Shown one piece after another: positions 1-5,038 of a stretch of DNA of 8,372 bases. Numbering within the stretch: position 1 is the first letter of the stretch; every line of letters begins with the position of its first letter. The notes under the pieces were generated by a model. It was not told where the DNA came from, searched no databases, and saw only the letters and a program-made list of their open reading frames with translations. The DNA comes from Caldisericota bacterium (GTDB taxonomy: Bacteria; CAIJMQ01; JAADFP01): contig JAADFP010000108.1 of the NCBI GenBank assembly GCA_013152825.1, forward strand, positions 1-8,372, written 5' to 3'. Made by a program: the position numbers and the translations under genes.

Positions 1-101
1 CTATAAAAGAATGGGAAGAATCTCTGCGCATAGAGCCCAACCAGGTGATGGTGGAAGAACTCTTGAGAGGGGTGAAGAAGGAAGAGGAGGAAGGGGAATA
101 A
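1..101 (+). CDS. C-terminal end of a TPR-type protein (partial)
   Basis: The third forward frame is open from the window edge to a TAA at 99-101 and gives 32 residues. The segment WEESLRIEPNQ resembles the second helix and turn of a tetratricopeptide repeat (W/Y-x-x-[AS]-L-x-[IL]-x-P-N). It is followed by a charged tail rich in Glu and Lys (VKKEEEEGE). TPR proteins are protein-interaction scaffolds. The partner and full domain composition lie outside the window, so nothing more specific can be said. The gene ends two bases before a block of 7-bp tandem repeats. The call rests on one short motif plus an open frame and an acidic/basic terminus typical of such proteins. Confidence 0.6.
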   Translation, partial: IKEWEESLRIEPNQVMVEELLRGVKKEEEEGE

Positions 102-102
102 T

Positions 103-189
103 AGACATTAGACTGTAGACTTTAGACTATAGACTGGGAGGATGGTTGGTAGCGAGTAGATAGTAGTGAGGGGAGACACAGGATACAGG
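103..189. repeat. Tandem 7-bp repeat blocks (island 1, left part)
   Basis: Three successive blocks have a 7-bp period. At 103-137 there are five units of consensus AGACTNT (AGACATT, AGACTGT, AGACTTT, AGACTAT, AGACTGG). At 149-169 there are three units of GTAGNGA. At 176-189 there are two units, ACACAGG and ATACAGG. Units within a block differ at one or two positions. The first block begins two bases after the stop codon of the upstream gene. No coding sequence is supported. Versions of the same three families recur in the same order at 7985-8088. Confidence 0.8.
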
Positions 190-205
190 AAAACCAGCCC
201 TACCT

Positions 206-293
206 GTCATACCCGCGAAAGCGGGTATCCAGAGATGGGAAAGATACAGGATATATGATGCAGGATGTGGATTCCTGCTTTCGCAGGAATGAC
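206..293. repeat. Inverted pair of REP-like hairpins
   Basis: The first hairpin has 8-bp stems at 209-216 and 221-228 closing a GAAA loop. The second has 8-bp stems at 271-278 and 283-290 closing a TTTC loop. The reverse complement of 269-293 matches 206-230 at about 21 of 25 positions, so these are two copies of one element in opposite orientation. Between them lies a further heptamer block at 244-270 (units ATACAGG, ATATATG, ATGCAGG and a final incomplete unit). Hairpins of the type GTCATTCCCGCGAAAGCGGG are common dispersed intergenic repeats in many bacteria. No REP-associated transposase (RAYT) gene is in the window. Confidence 0.8.
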
Positions 294-307
294 GAGAGGG
301 GCAGAGC

Positions 308-384
308 GGTAAATAGTAAACGGTAAGTCAATTTCCTGGTAAAAAGTTTTGGGCTTGTGGTTTTGAGGTTATTTAAAGTTTTGT
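308..384. repeat. Tandem 7-bp repeat blocks (island 1, right part)
   Basis: Two more families with a 7-bp period. At 308-328 there are three units (GGTAAAT, AGTAAAC, GGTAAGT). At 346-384 the units are GTTTTGG, GCTTGTG, GTTTTGA, GGTTATT and, after a 4-base gap, GTTTTGT. The second family reappears on the opposite strand at 4470-4504. No gene is supported here. Confidence 0.65.
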
Positions 385-390
385 CCCGAA

Positions 391-461
391 GCCAGTTTAT
401 CCCGACGCACCTGCCCACTCCCCGAGGTTTATCGGGAGGTGCAACTGGCAACTTACAACTG
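391..461. repeat. GC-rich nested hairpin ending in 7-bp units
   Basis: Nested inverted repeats: GCCAGTT at 391-397 pairs with 443-449, GCACCT at 407-412 with 437-442, and CCCGA at 421-425 with 432-436. The three right-hand arms are contiguous (432-449), while the left-hand arms are separated by unpaired stretches. The right end runs into three heptamers at 441-461 (GCAACTG, GCAACTT, ACAACTG). The segment looks like a folded repeat unit rather than a terminator, because no T-run follows. It partly resembles the GC-rich segment at 8121-8180. It could also act on the mRNA of the methyltransferase gene that starts at 504, but nothing shows this. Confidence 0.55.
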
Positions 462-503
462 CAGCTTTGCCGGGGTAGGTCGGCATAAGGTTTTGGTGCT
501 TCT

Positions 504-968
504 ATGTTACAGGATAAATCTATTATAGTATTTCCTACTTCCTGGGGTTTTTTTGAGTTGGTCCTGACACCGGGGGGAGTATATTCGCTAAAAATGGTGG
601 AAAACCGAAGGGGGAATAACTCATCACATATTATCTCGGAGAGAATAAGGCTTTACCTGGATGGGATGCGAGACGACTTTCATGACATAGAGATAGATTG
701 GGCAGGCTATTCCCCGGAAGAAAAGAGGGTGCTTGAAACTGCCAGGAGAATTCCCTACGGGAAAACCCGAAGTTATCGCTGGCTGGCTGAAGAAAGCGGC
801 TTCCCCAACAAATGGCGCTGGGTGGGGCAGGTTCTGGCAAAAAACAGGATTCCTCTTATTATCCCCTGCCATCGAGTGGTAAGAAGTAACGGAGAAATAG
901 GTGGGTTTTCCTGGGGAAAAAACTGGAAGAAAAAACTCTTGGAGTTAGAACACAACCCATTTCTTTAA
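504..968 (+). CDS. ogt: Methylated-DNA--[protein]-cysteine S-methyltransferase
   Basis: A 154-residue suicide DNA-repair protein. The family moves the methyl group from O6-methylguanine (and O4-methylthymine) onto its own cysteine. The active-site signature IPCHRVV is at residues 119-125, with acceptor Cys122 and His123. The family GG motif follows at 133-134, and the usual 'K-x-x-LLELE' helix at 143-149. The DNA-binding helix-turn-helix is at about 72-112 (RIPYGKTRSYRWLAE ... VGQVLAKN). The residue corresponding to the arginine finger is Arg105, in the context RWVG instead of the usual RAVG. The N-terminal part (1-60) is short, as in the Ogt/AGT family without an Ada domain. ATG 504 is the first possible start after an in-frame TAA at 486-488. 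The ribosome site is weak (AAGG at 487-490, 13 bases away). The stop codon lies in the edge of an insertion-sequence remnant. The gene stands alone on this strand. Confidence 0.93.
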   Translation: MLQDKSIIVFPTSWGFFELVLTPGGVYSLKMVENRRGNNSSHIISERIRLYLDGMRDDFHDIEIDWAGYSPEEKRVLETARRIPYGKTRSYRWLAEESGFPNKWRWVGQVLAKNRIPLIIPCHRVVRSNGEIGGFSWGKNWKKKLLELEHNPFL

Positions 969-1666
969 CTCAAGTTTGACAGTTGTAATTCACAATACTG
1001 GTACAGCAGGTTGATTTAGGTGATTGTCCTAAATGCGGACGTTCACTGCGAATATTTACCCATAAGGCTCTCTTAAACAATTTTCAACTATCATCTTTTA
1101 GCTCTTTTATGAAATTTTCTGCTTAGTTCCTTTCCTGATAAATATGGATAATTTTCTCTCCTTTTTCCTCACTATTTGTGTCTATGGCAAAATAGTTATA
1201 AAATAACTTGAGCTGTCCTTCCTTCCGTCTCAATACCACTAACTAAAAACCGCCTTGCTTTTCTGCATACTCTCACTCTGTTTCTAAATACCTTTCCATT
1301 CCTTCTCGGGTATGCCCCCTATCACTTCTCATATCTTTTTTGCAGAGAATGCTTTTCTTTTTGCTTTCACCTCCTGGATGAAGGCTTTTTATTTCCTCCC
1401 GCCTAAGTTTACCAGAGGCTTACACCAGAATTTAATAGGACCTAATGAGATTTTGGGGCTGTAGCAAATATTACCCTCTCTAAAGAAAATTGCGCTTTTC
1501 TCTTTTCTTCCATCTTCCTCTTTTCCCATATATTATATGGAGAAATCATTGCATAAACATTACTACATCATTTTGGGCTCTGTACAGACCTGCCTCGCTT
1601 CAGTGTTGTGGCTTTGTTTCTTTAAAAAGGCAGAATTATCCCTTAACTGTCAAATTTGAGTTTAAG
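963..1666 (-). mobile_element. Remnant of an IS4/IS1380-type insertion sequence with inverted ends
   Basis: A 22-bp inverted repeat with two mismatches brackets this stretch: 963-984 against the reverse complement of 1645-1666. If the ends of the element are taken as the 16-bp arms 969-984 and 1645-1660, each is flanked by a direct TTTAA (964-968 and 1661-1665), which looks like a target-site duplication. The flanking TTTAA sequences are AT-rich and nearly self-complementary, so some of this symmetry could be chance. Inside, on the minus strand, is a decayed transposase reading (1084-1380). The element is only about 0.7 kb, while intact relatives are usually well over 1 kb, so internal sequence has been lost. 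Apart from the transposase remains I see no gene in 969-1635. The 15-bp palindrome at 1526-1540 (CCATATATTATATGG) is unexplained. Confidence 0.65.
1084..1380 (-). pseudogene. Decayed DDE transposase fragment (IS4 superfamily, IS1380-like)
   Basis: Read on the minus strand from 1380 in one frame, four in-frame stops occur (1273-1275, 1243-1245, 1123-1125, 1084-1086), but the protein pattern survives. A segment LVVLRRKEGQLKLF is followed by YNYFAIDTN (1200-1174), EKIIHIYQERN (about 1158-1126), a stop, and AENFIKELKDDS (1122-1087). This gives exactly Y-(2)-R-(3)-E-(6)-K at 1140-1096, the signature around the catalytic glutamate of IS4-superfamily transposases. The order 'R-R..VV.R..EGQ..LF..Y.YF..TN' before it resembles IS1380-type proteins. 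The N-terminal half and the end after the signature are absent or unrecognisable. It is certainly non-functional. Confidence 0.72.
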
Positions 1667-2397
1667 TTCTCCAGGCTTATTTTCACGCTTTCAAATGGAT
1701 CAATCTGGCAGATGTCCTGTTCCACCAGGAGGGCTTCACAGGGTGAGCCTTTGATTGCCTGGAATATTCTTTCCCAGTTAAGGTTCCCTTCCCCTATGGG
1801 AAGCATAATTTGTTGATTGTCCTTTATCCCCATATCTTTGATGTGAAGGAGGATTAGTCTGTCTTTTAGTTTTTCACACCAGTAGGCAGGGTCACCGCCG
1901 CCGTATTGTACCCAGTAGGTATCTATTTCTGCCAGGAGATATTCGGATTCTTCAAATAATATTTCTATTCCCAGCTTATCCCCGTATTTTTCAAATTCTA
2001 TACCATGATTGTGATAGGCGAGTTTGATCCCCTCTTTTTGCAGGATTTCAGCAACCCGGTCCAGCTCTTTTGCTACCTTTTTGTATCCTTCCTTATTATG
2101 TAAATCCATAGAAAGACCAGGGCATACTGCAATAGAAGCTCCTAATATTTTGTGCTTCTCAATAACCTCATCTATGTTTTCTATAAGCTCCTGATAAGAT
2201 ATATGGGTAGAAGTTCCTTGCAAATTTTCTCTGTCCAGAATATCTCTTAATTCCTGGGGGTCAATGGGGCCTAATGCGGATATTTGCACTATTCTGTATC
2301 CAATTTCACTTACTTTGTGCAGAGTGCGGGAAATATCTTCCGGTGTTTTGAGGTAGTCACGCAGGGTAAAAAGCTGTAAGCCTACTTTGTTATCCAT
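1636..2397 (-). CDS. Sugar phosphate isomerase/epimerase, TIM-barrel family
   Basis: A 253-residue protein of the xylose isomerase-like TIM barrel (AP endonuclease 2 / IolE) superfamily, which usually isomerises or epimerises sugars or inositol derivatives using a divalent metal. The N-terminus MDNKVGLQLFTLRDYL is the typical first strand and helix. YHNHGIEF is at 128-135, LAEIDTYWV at 156-163 (Asp159), LHIKD at 184-188 (His185), GEGNLNW at 202-208 and LVEQD at 224-228 (Glu226). Asp159, His185 and Glu226 are the probable metal ligands by family pattern. The substrate cannot be told. The start chosen (ATG 2395-2397) has a strong AAAGGAG 8 bases upstream and overlaps the end of fmdB by 8 bases, so the two are probably translated together. 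A longer reading up to 2481 would only be out-of-frame fmdB sequence. The last eight residues appear to be encoded inside the neighbouring IS remnant. Confidence 0.85.
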   Translation of the reverse strand: MDNKVGLQLFTLRDYLKTPEDISRTLHKVSEIGYRIVQISALGPIDPQELRDILDRENLQGTSTHISYQELIENIDEVIEKHKILGASIAVCPGLSMDLHNKEGYKKVAKELDRVAEILQKEGIKLAYHNHGIEFEKYGDKLGIEILFEESEYLLAEIDTYWVQYGGGDPAYWCEKLKDRLILLHIKDMGIKDNQQIMLPIGEGNLNWERIFQAIKGSPCEALLVEQDICQIDPFESVKISLENLNSNLTVKG

Positions 2398-2632
2398 TTT
2401 TCTCTTCTCCTTTCTTGGTTGTGGATGTCCCTTTTCCATTTTTACCTTCTTTTTTTTTATAATCAGTAATATAGAACCCACTGCCTTTGAATATTAGCCC
2501 TGCTCCTCCGCTAATTAACTTTCTTACCTTCCCACCGCAACGAGGGCATTCTTTTATAGGATCTTCATTGATTCCCTGAAACTTCTCAAACGCGTATTCA
2601 CAACTCTCGCAAAGATACTCGTATGTAGGCAT
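2390..2632 (-). CDS. FmdB-family zinc ribbon protein
   Basis: An 80-residue protein with the standard FmdB/CxxC regulatory-protein pattern. It starts MPTYEYLCESC, has the second knuckle ECPRCGG, and then the diagnostic ISGGAGLIFKGSGFYITDY. Zinc ligands are Cys8, Cys11, Cys29 and Cys32. The C-terminal 20 residues are a low-complexity Lys/Gly/Thr/Glu tail, as usual in this family. Its role is unknown; the name comes from a putative regulator next to formamidase/acetamidase genes, and most members have no defined function. The start has an AAGGAGAG ribosome site 7 bases away. It lies 32 bases after the secretin stop and overlaps the epimerase start (ATGGATAA), so secretin, fmdB and epimerase look like one transcription unit. 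Confidence 0.92.
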   Translation of the reverse strand: MPTYEYLCESCEYAFEKFQGINEDPIKECPRCGGKVRKLISGGAGLIFKGSGFYITDYKKKEGKNGKGTSTTKKGEEKNG

Positions 2633-2664
2633 TTTGTCTCTCCTTTTGAATATTTGATTTCCGG

Positions 2665-3693
2665 TTACTTGTTCTTCTCTAAAAACTCTTTTACCTTTTC
2701 CTTCTTAAAAATTGACTCTCTATTACTACTGCTTCTTTTTTGGGGAGCAGTTTCTTCTATTACTGTCTCTCTACCTTCTTCCTCTGCTGTCTTCTTCAAC
2801 AATTCTTTTATCTCTTTTTCCTTTTCCAGAGGAGCATATTTTAGAGCTTCCTTGAATTTCTTTTCTGCTTCTTTCAGGTATCCTGCCTCAAGATACTTTT
2901 TGCCTTCGGCAATAGTATCGTCCAGGATAAGGGTCTGTTTTTCCCTTACGGCTTTCATCTCCTGATGGCTGAGGCGGGAAGAATTTTTAGGGGTGATAAC
3001 GCGGGGAGTAACAAATACTACTAAATCACCTTTTTGTTTGCGTTTTACTTTGTGTCGGAATAGAGCTCCCATAAGAGGGATGTCTCCCAGGAAGGGTACT
3101 TTTTTCAGGTCATATCGCATCCAGTTTTGCATAAGTCCGGCAATTACGATAGTGGTGCCGTCTTTTACCGAGACACGAGTAGTGGTCTCACGGGTATGCA
3201 TAATTGGGATAGTGGTGGTGATACCTTCTTCTGGCTGATATTCAAAGTAATCTACTACCTCGGTAACCTTAGGATGCAGTATAATATCAATGGAGCCATC
3301 AGGTTTTACTATAGGGGTTACTTCTAGCTTGACGCCTGCTTCTTTAAATTTCACTTCTTCTTTTCTGGTAGTCTTTGCCGTATCTCCCTCGCCCGTTTCT
3401 TCTACAGTTACTTCAATATAGGGAATCTCTACCATCTCGTTGACCTCTGCTTTGGTTCCACTGGAGGTGGTAACGCGAGGAGCAGAGAGCAGGTCTATTT
3501 TTCCCTCTTTTTCCATTGCCTGCAGAGTAACTGCCAGGTAGTGATCAGTGCCTATGGGGTTTCCTTGAATATTAACATTAAAGATATCACCTGCTTCCGG
3601 GGTGCCTCTTAGGCCGGTGCTGGTGATACCAATGTAAGCATTATCAAATTCGTTTAGATTTTTCCACCAATCCCAGGTAAAGCCTAATTCCTT
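2665..3693 (-). CDS. Secretin, C-terminal pore domain (downstream part of a frameshifted gene)
   Basis: This frame is open from just after a TAG at 3709-3711 to the stop at 2665. Recognisable secretin sequence starts at about 3693 (KELGFTWDWW), well before the first ATG at 3514-3516, so that ATG is not a true start. The secretin domain follows in order: strands around VTLQAMEKEGKIDLLSAPRV, a loop (VEETGEGDTAKTTRKEE), GVKLEVTPIV, DGTTIVIAGL, and the family signature VPFLGDIPLMGALF, then DLVVFVTPRVI. The family forms outer-membrane rings for type II/III secretion or type IV pili (GspD, PilQ). After the pore domain come about 100 further residues with one TPR-like helix pair (EGKKYLEAGYLKEAEKKFKE) and a charged, Ser-rich end. 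Joined to the N-terminal part at 3644-4300, the protein would have about 545 residues. Alone it would lack a signal peptide. Confidence 0.85.
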   Translation of the reverse strand, partial: KELGFTWDWWKNLNEFDNAYIGITSTGLRGTPEAGDIFNVNIQGNPIGTDHYLAVTLQAMEKEGKIDLLSAPRVTTSSGTKAEVNEMVEIPYIEVTVEETGEGDTAKTTRKEEVKFKEAGVKLEVTPIVKPDGSIDIILHPKVTEVVDYFEYQPEEGITTTIPIMHTRETTTRVSVKDGTTIVIAGLMQNWMRYDLKKVPFLGDIPLMGALFRHKVKRKQKGDLVVFVTPRVITPKNSSRLSHQEMKAVREKQTLILDDTIAEGKKYLEAGYLKEAEKKFKEALKYAPLEKEKEIKELLKKTAEEEGRETVIEETAPQKRSSSNRESIFKKEKVKEFLEKNK

Positions 3694-4300
3694 GTGTATT
3701 GTGTATATCTACCTGGGCATTTACAAACTTTGCCTCTATTAAAACCTGGGGCAAAGGTTTATCGATTTGGGCTACCAGGCTTTCTATCCTTTTTAGATTA
3801 TCAGGCATGTCCTTTACCAGAATCTTGTCAGAGTATTCCACTCCTTTGTTGGTAAAGAGCTCTGCACTTCCGTGTTCAGAAAGAAGTTTCTGGATATGCG
3901 GAAGGGCCGAAGAAGCATCGATACTTTGCAGTGTAATAACCTTGCTTACCAATTTTTGCGGGTTGAAAGAAGAATCAATGACTTTCTCTTTTTCCGTGCT
4001 CTTGGGCATGGATATCACCCTGATTATATTCCCCTCTTCTACGTAATCAAAGCCATTCACATTCAATATTACTTTAAGGGCCTTTTCCGGAGTTACGTCG
4101 TGAAAGCTTACTGTTACGTTTCCCTGCACCTGGTCCCCTGCAATAATATTCATATTGTACTGGTTGGAGAACATCCTCAGGATATCTCGCAGGTCAGCAC
4201 CCTTAAGATCCAGTGAAATTTTCTCTTCCTGAGAAAATAATGCCAAAGAGTAAAAAGTAAAGATGAATAAGATGAATACAAATTTTATCTTTTTCTCCAT
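3644..4300 (-). CDS. Secretin, signal peptide and N-domains (upstream part of a frameshifted gene)
   Basis: A 218-residue reading with a clear signal peptide (MEKKIKFVFILFIFTFYSLALFSQ, cleavage near residue 23-24). An STN/N0 domain is at about 27-96 (ISLDLKGADLRDILRMFSNQ ... GNVTVSFHDVTPEKALKVIL), and a secretin N-domain at about 117-195, ending in LPQVLIEAKFV. True homology stops at about residue 202. The remaining residues, after NTQG, are out of frame and end at a TGA at 3644-3646. One extra base near 3694-3700 explains this, because the secretin domain continues in the next frame. The start ATG has a G-rich AGGGGG upstream and a consensus promoter (4328-4357). The first 25 codons are identical to those of the gene starting at 8298. 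It could be a pseudogene, a sequencing error, or (least likely) a recoding site. Confidence 0.85.
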   Translation of the reverse strand: MEKKIKFVFILFIFTFYSLALFSQEEKISLDLKGADLRDILRMFSNQYNMNIIAGDQVQGNVTVSFHDVTPEKALKVILNVNGFDYVEEGNIIRVISMPKSTEKEKVIDSSFNPQKLVSKVITLQSIDASSALPHIQKLLSEHGSAELFTNKGVEYSDKILVKDMPDNLKRIESLVAQIDKPLPQVLIEAKFVNAQVDIHNTQGIRLYLGLVEKSKRI

Positions 4301-4460
4301 AACCTACCCCCTCTTACTTATAAACGCATTATATCATTGAAATACTATAATTTTCAAAGAGTTGCCATATATTGCCCAGGGGGTGAGACCTCTTAGAGAC
4401 AAAGTCGGAGGGTTGGTCGATGATAGTTGCTCTGAGAGATCCGCCTGCTCTTCTCGATAT
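4226..4460 (-). repeat. Inverted duplication, arm 1 (secretin upstream region and first codons)
   Basis: The reverse complement of this arm aligns with 8140-8372. From the start codon inward, 75 of 75 bases match to the window edge. From the -35 box to the start codon the only difference is four bases (ATAA) present here and absent in the other arm. In the roughly 75 bases before the -35 box there are ten substitutions, nine of them transitions. Beyond about 4440 similarity fades. In eight of the nine transitions this copy carries A or T where the other carries G or C. Confidence 0.85.
4328..4357 (-). promoter_or_regulatory. Sigma-70-type promoter of secretin copy 1
   Basis: On the minus strand, TTGAAA (4352-4357) and TATAAT (4328-4333) are separated by 18 bases, close to full consensus. 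It lies 27 bases upstream of the start codon (4298-4300). The same promoter, base for base, precedes the second secretin start at 8298. A short dyad upstream, CCTCTTAGAGA on the plus strand at 4389-4399, might be an operator. Confidence 0.8.
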
Positions 4461-4469
4461 AAAGTAGGG

Positions 4470-4589
4470 GGTAAACCTAAAACCCAAAACAACGAACCCA
4501 AGACTTTCTCCCAGGGTACCAGGACTACCAGGATACTAAGAAACCAGGATTACCAGGCTACCCACTCACTGCTTACTGTTCACTACCTG
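4470..4589. repeat. Tandem short-repeat blocks (island 2)
   Basis: Three blocks. At 4470-4504 there are five heptamers (GGTAAAC, CTAAAAC, CCAAAAC, AACGAAC, CCAAGAC), whose complement is the GTTTTGG family seen at 346-384. At 4512-4562 there are units of about 8-9 bases around ACCAGG. At 4562-4589 the heptamers CTGCTTA, CTGTTCA and CTACCTG are the complement of the GTAGTGA/ACAGTGA family at 149-169 and 8009-8050. The stop codon of the frameshift-corrected S26-like peptidase (4573-4575) lies inside the last block. Confidence 0.7.
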
Positions 4590-5038
4590 CTCCCCTCTCC
4601 CTCATCATCAAGTACAACCGAAAGAAAGGGTGCAGCCAGAGGCTAAGCAGGGAAACAGAGAGAGAACAGAGGATAGGAAAGGGATAAAGAAACTGGGAGA
4701 GCTTAAAGAATATATTCCTTCTCCCTTTCAATTCCTCTAACCTTCCCAGGTAGTCCTTATTCCCCCACTTTCTATCCCAATAGGGAGAAAAATCTCCCTT
4801 GGTTATAATCTTATTACCTTTCTTAAAAATTATGAGAAATCAGCCTTCCCTGCGGTCCCCTGAAAACCACAATCTCCCCTATCCTGGTCCTGGCTAAAGG
4901 CACCCACCTTACCTTTGCCTTATCGCCCGGCATAATAAAGGGAAACATACTTCTTCCTTCCAGGTTAAGGTCTATATGCCTCCCTGCTTTGAGTACCTCC
5001 TGGTAAATTCTTATCCGATCTAAATTCTTCCTTCCCAT
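4573..5038 (-). pseudogene. S26/S24-like signal-peptidase-family protein, frameshifted
   Basis: The first frame runs from ATG 5038 to a TAA at 4823-4825 (71 residues) and holds the nucleophile box EGRSMFPFIMPGDKAKV (Ser30), then GEIVVFRGPQGRLISH (His69). The domain would be cut in half here, but the next frame continues it from 4824 with KKGNKIITKGDFSPYWDR, then W-GNKDYLGRLEEL, a hydrophobic segment (YPFPILCSLSVSLLSLWLHP) and a stop at 4573-4575. Losing one base from the run of five T (minus strand, about 4825-4829) restores one protein of about 154 residues, a normal length for this group. Ser with His, and no Lys at that position, resembles archaeal/ER-type signal peptidases. The family cleaves exported or membrane proteins. 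The start overlaps the end of the PLD gene by 19 bases, and no strong ribosome site is seen, so it may be coupled. Confidence 0.75.

Noticed and set aside
200..451. Minus-strand reading frame of 83 codons containing SFLRKQEST and LDTRFRGYD
   Set aside because: These peptides are the familiar false translation of GTCATTCCCGC-type hairpin repeats; the frame crosses the hairpin pair, heptamer blocks and GC-rich hairpin and has no ribosome site.
1022..1051. Plus-strand translation DCPKCGRSLR resembling a zinc knuckle
   Set aside because: The frame has a stop just upstream, no second Cys pair follows, and it is in the end region of the IS relic.
1490..1816. Plus-strand open frame of 108 codons
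   Set aside because: It overlaps the epimerase gene and the IS remnant, and matches no recognisable family.
4782..4799. Hairpin AGGGAGA/TCTCCCT with a 4-base loop as a terminator of the S26-like gene
   Set aside because: It lies inside the coding sequence of that gene once the frameshift is corrected, and no T-run follows on the minus strand.
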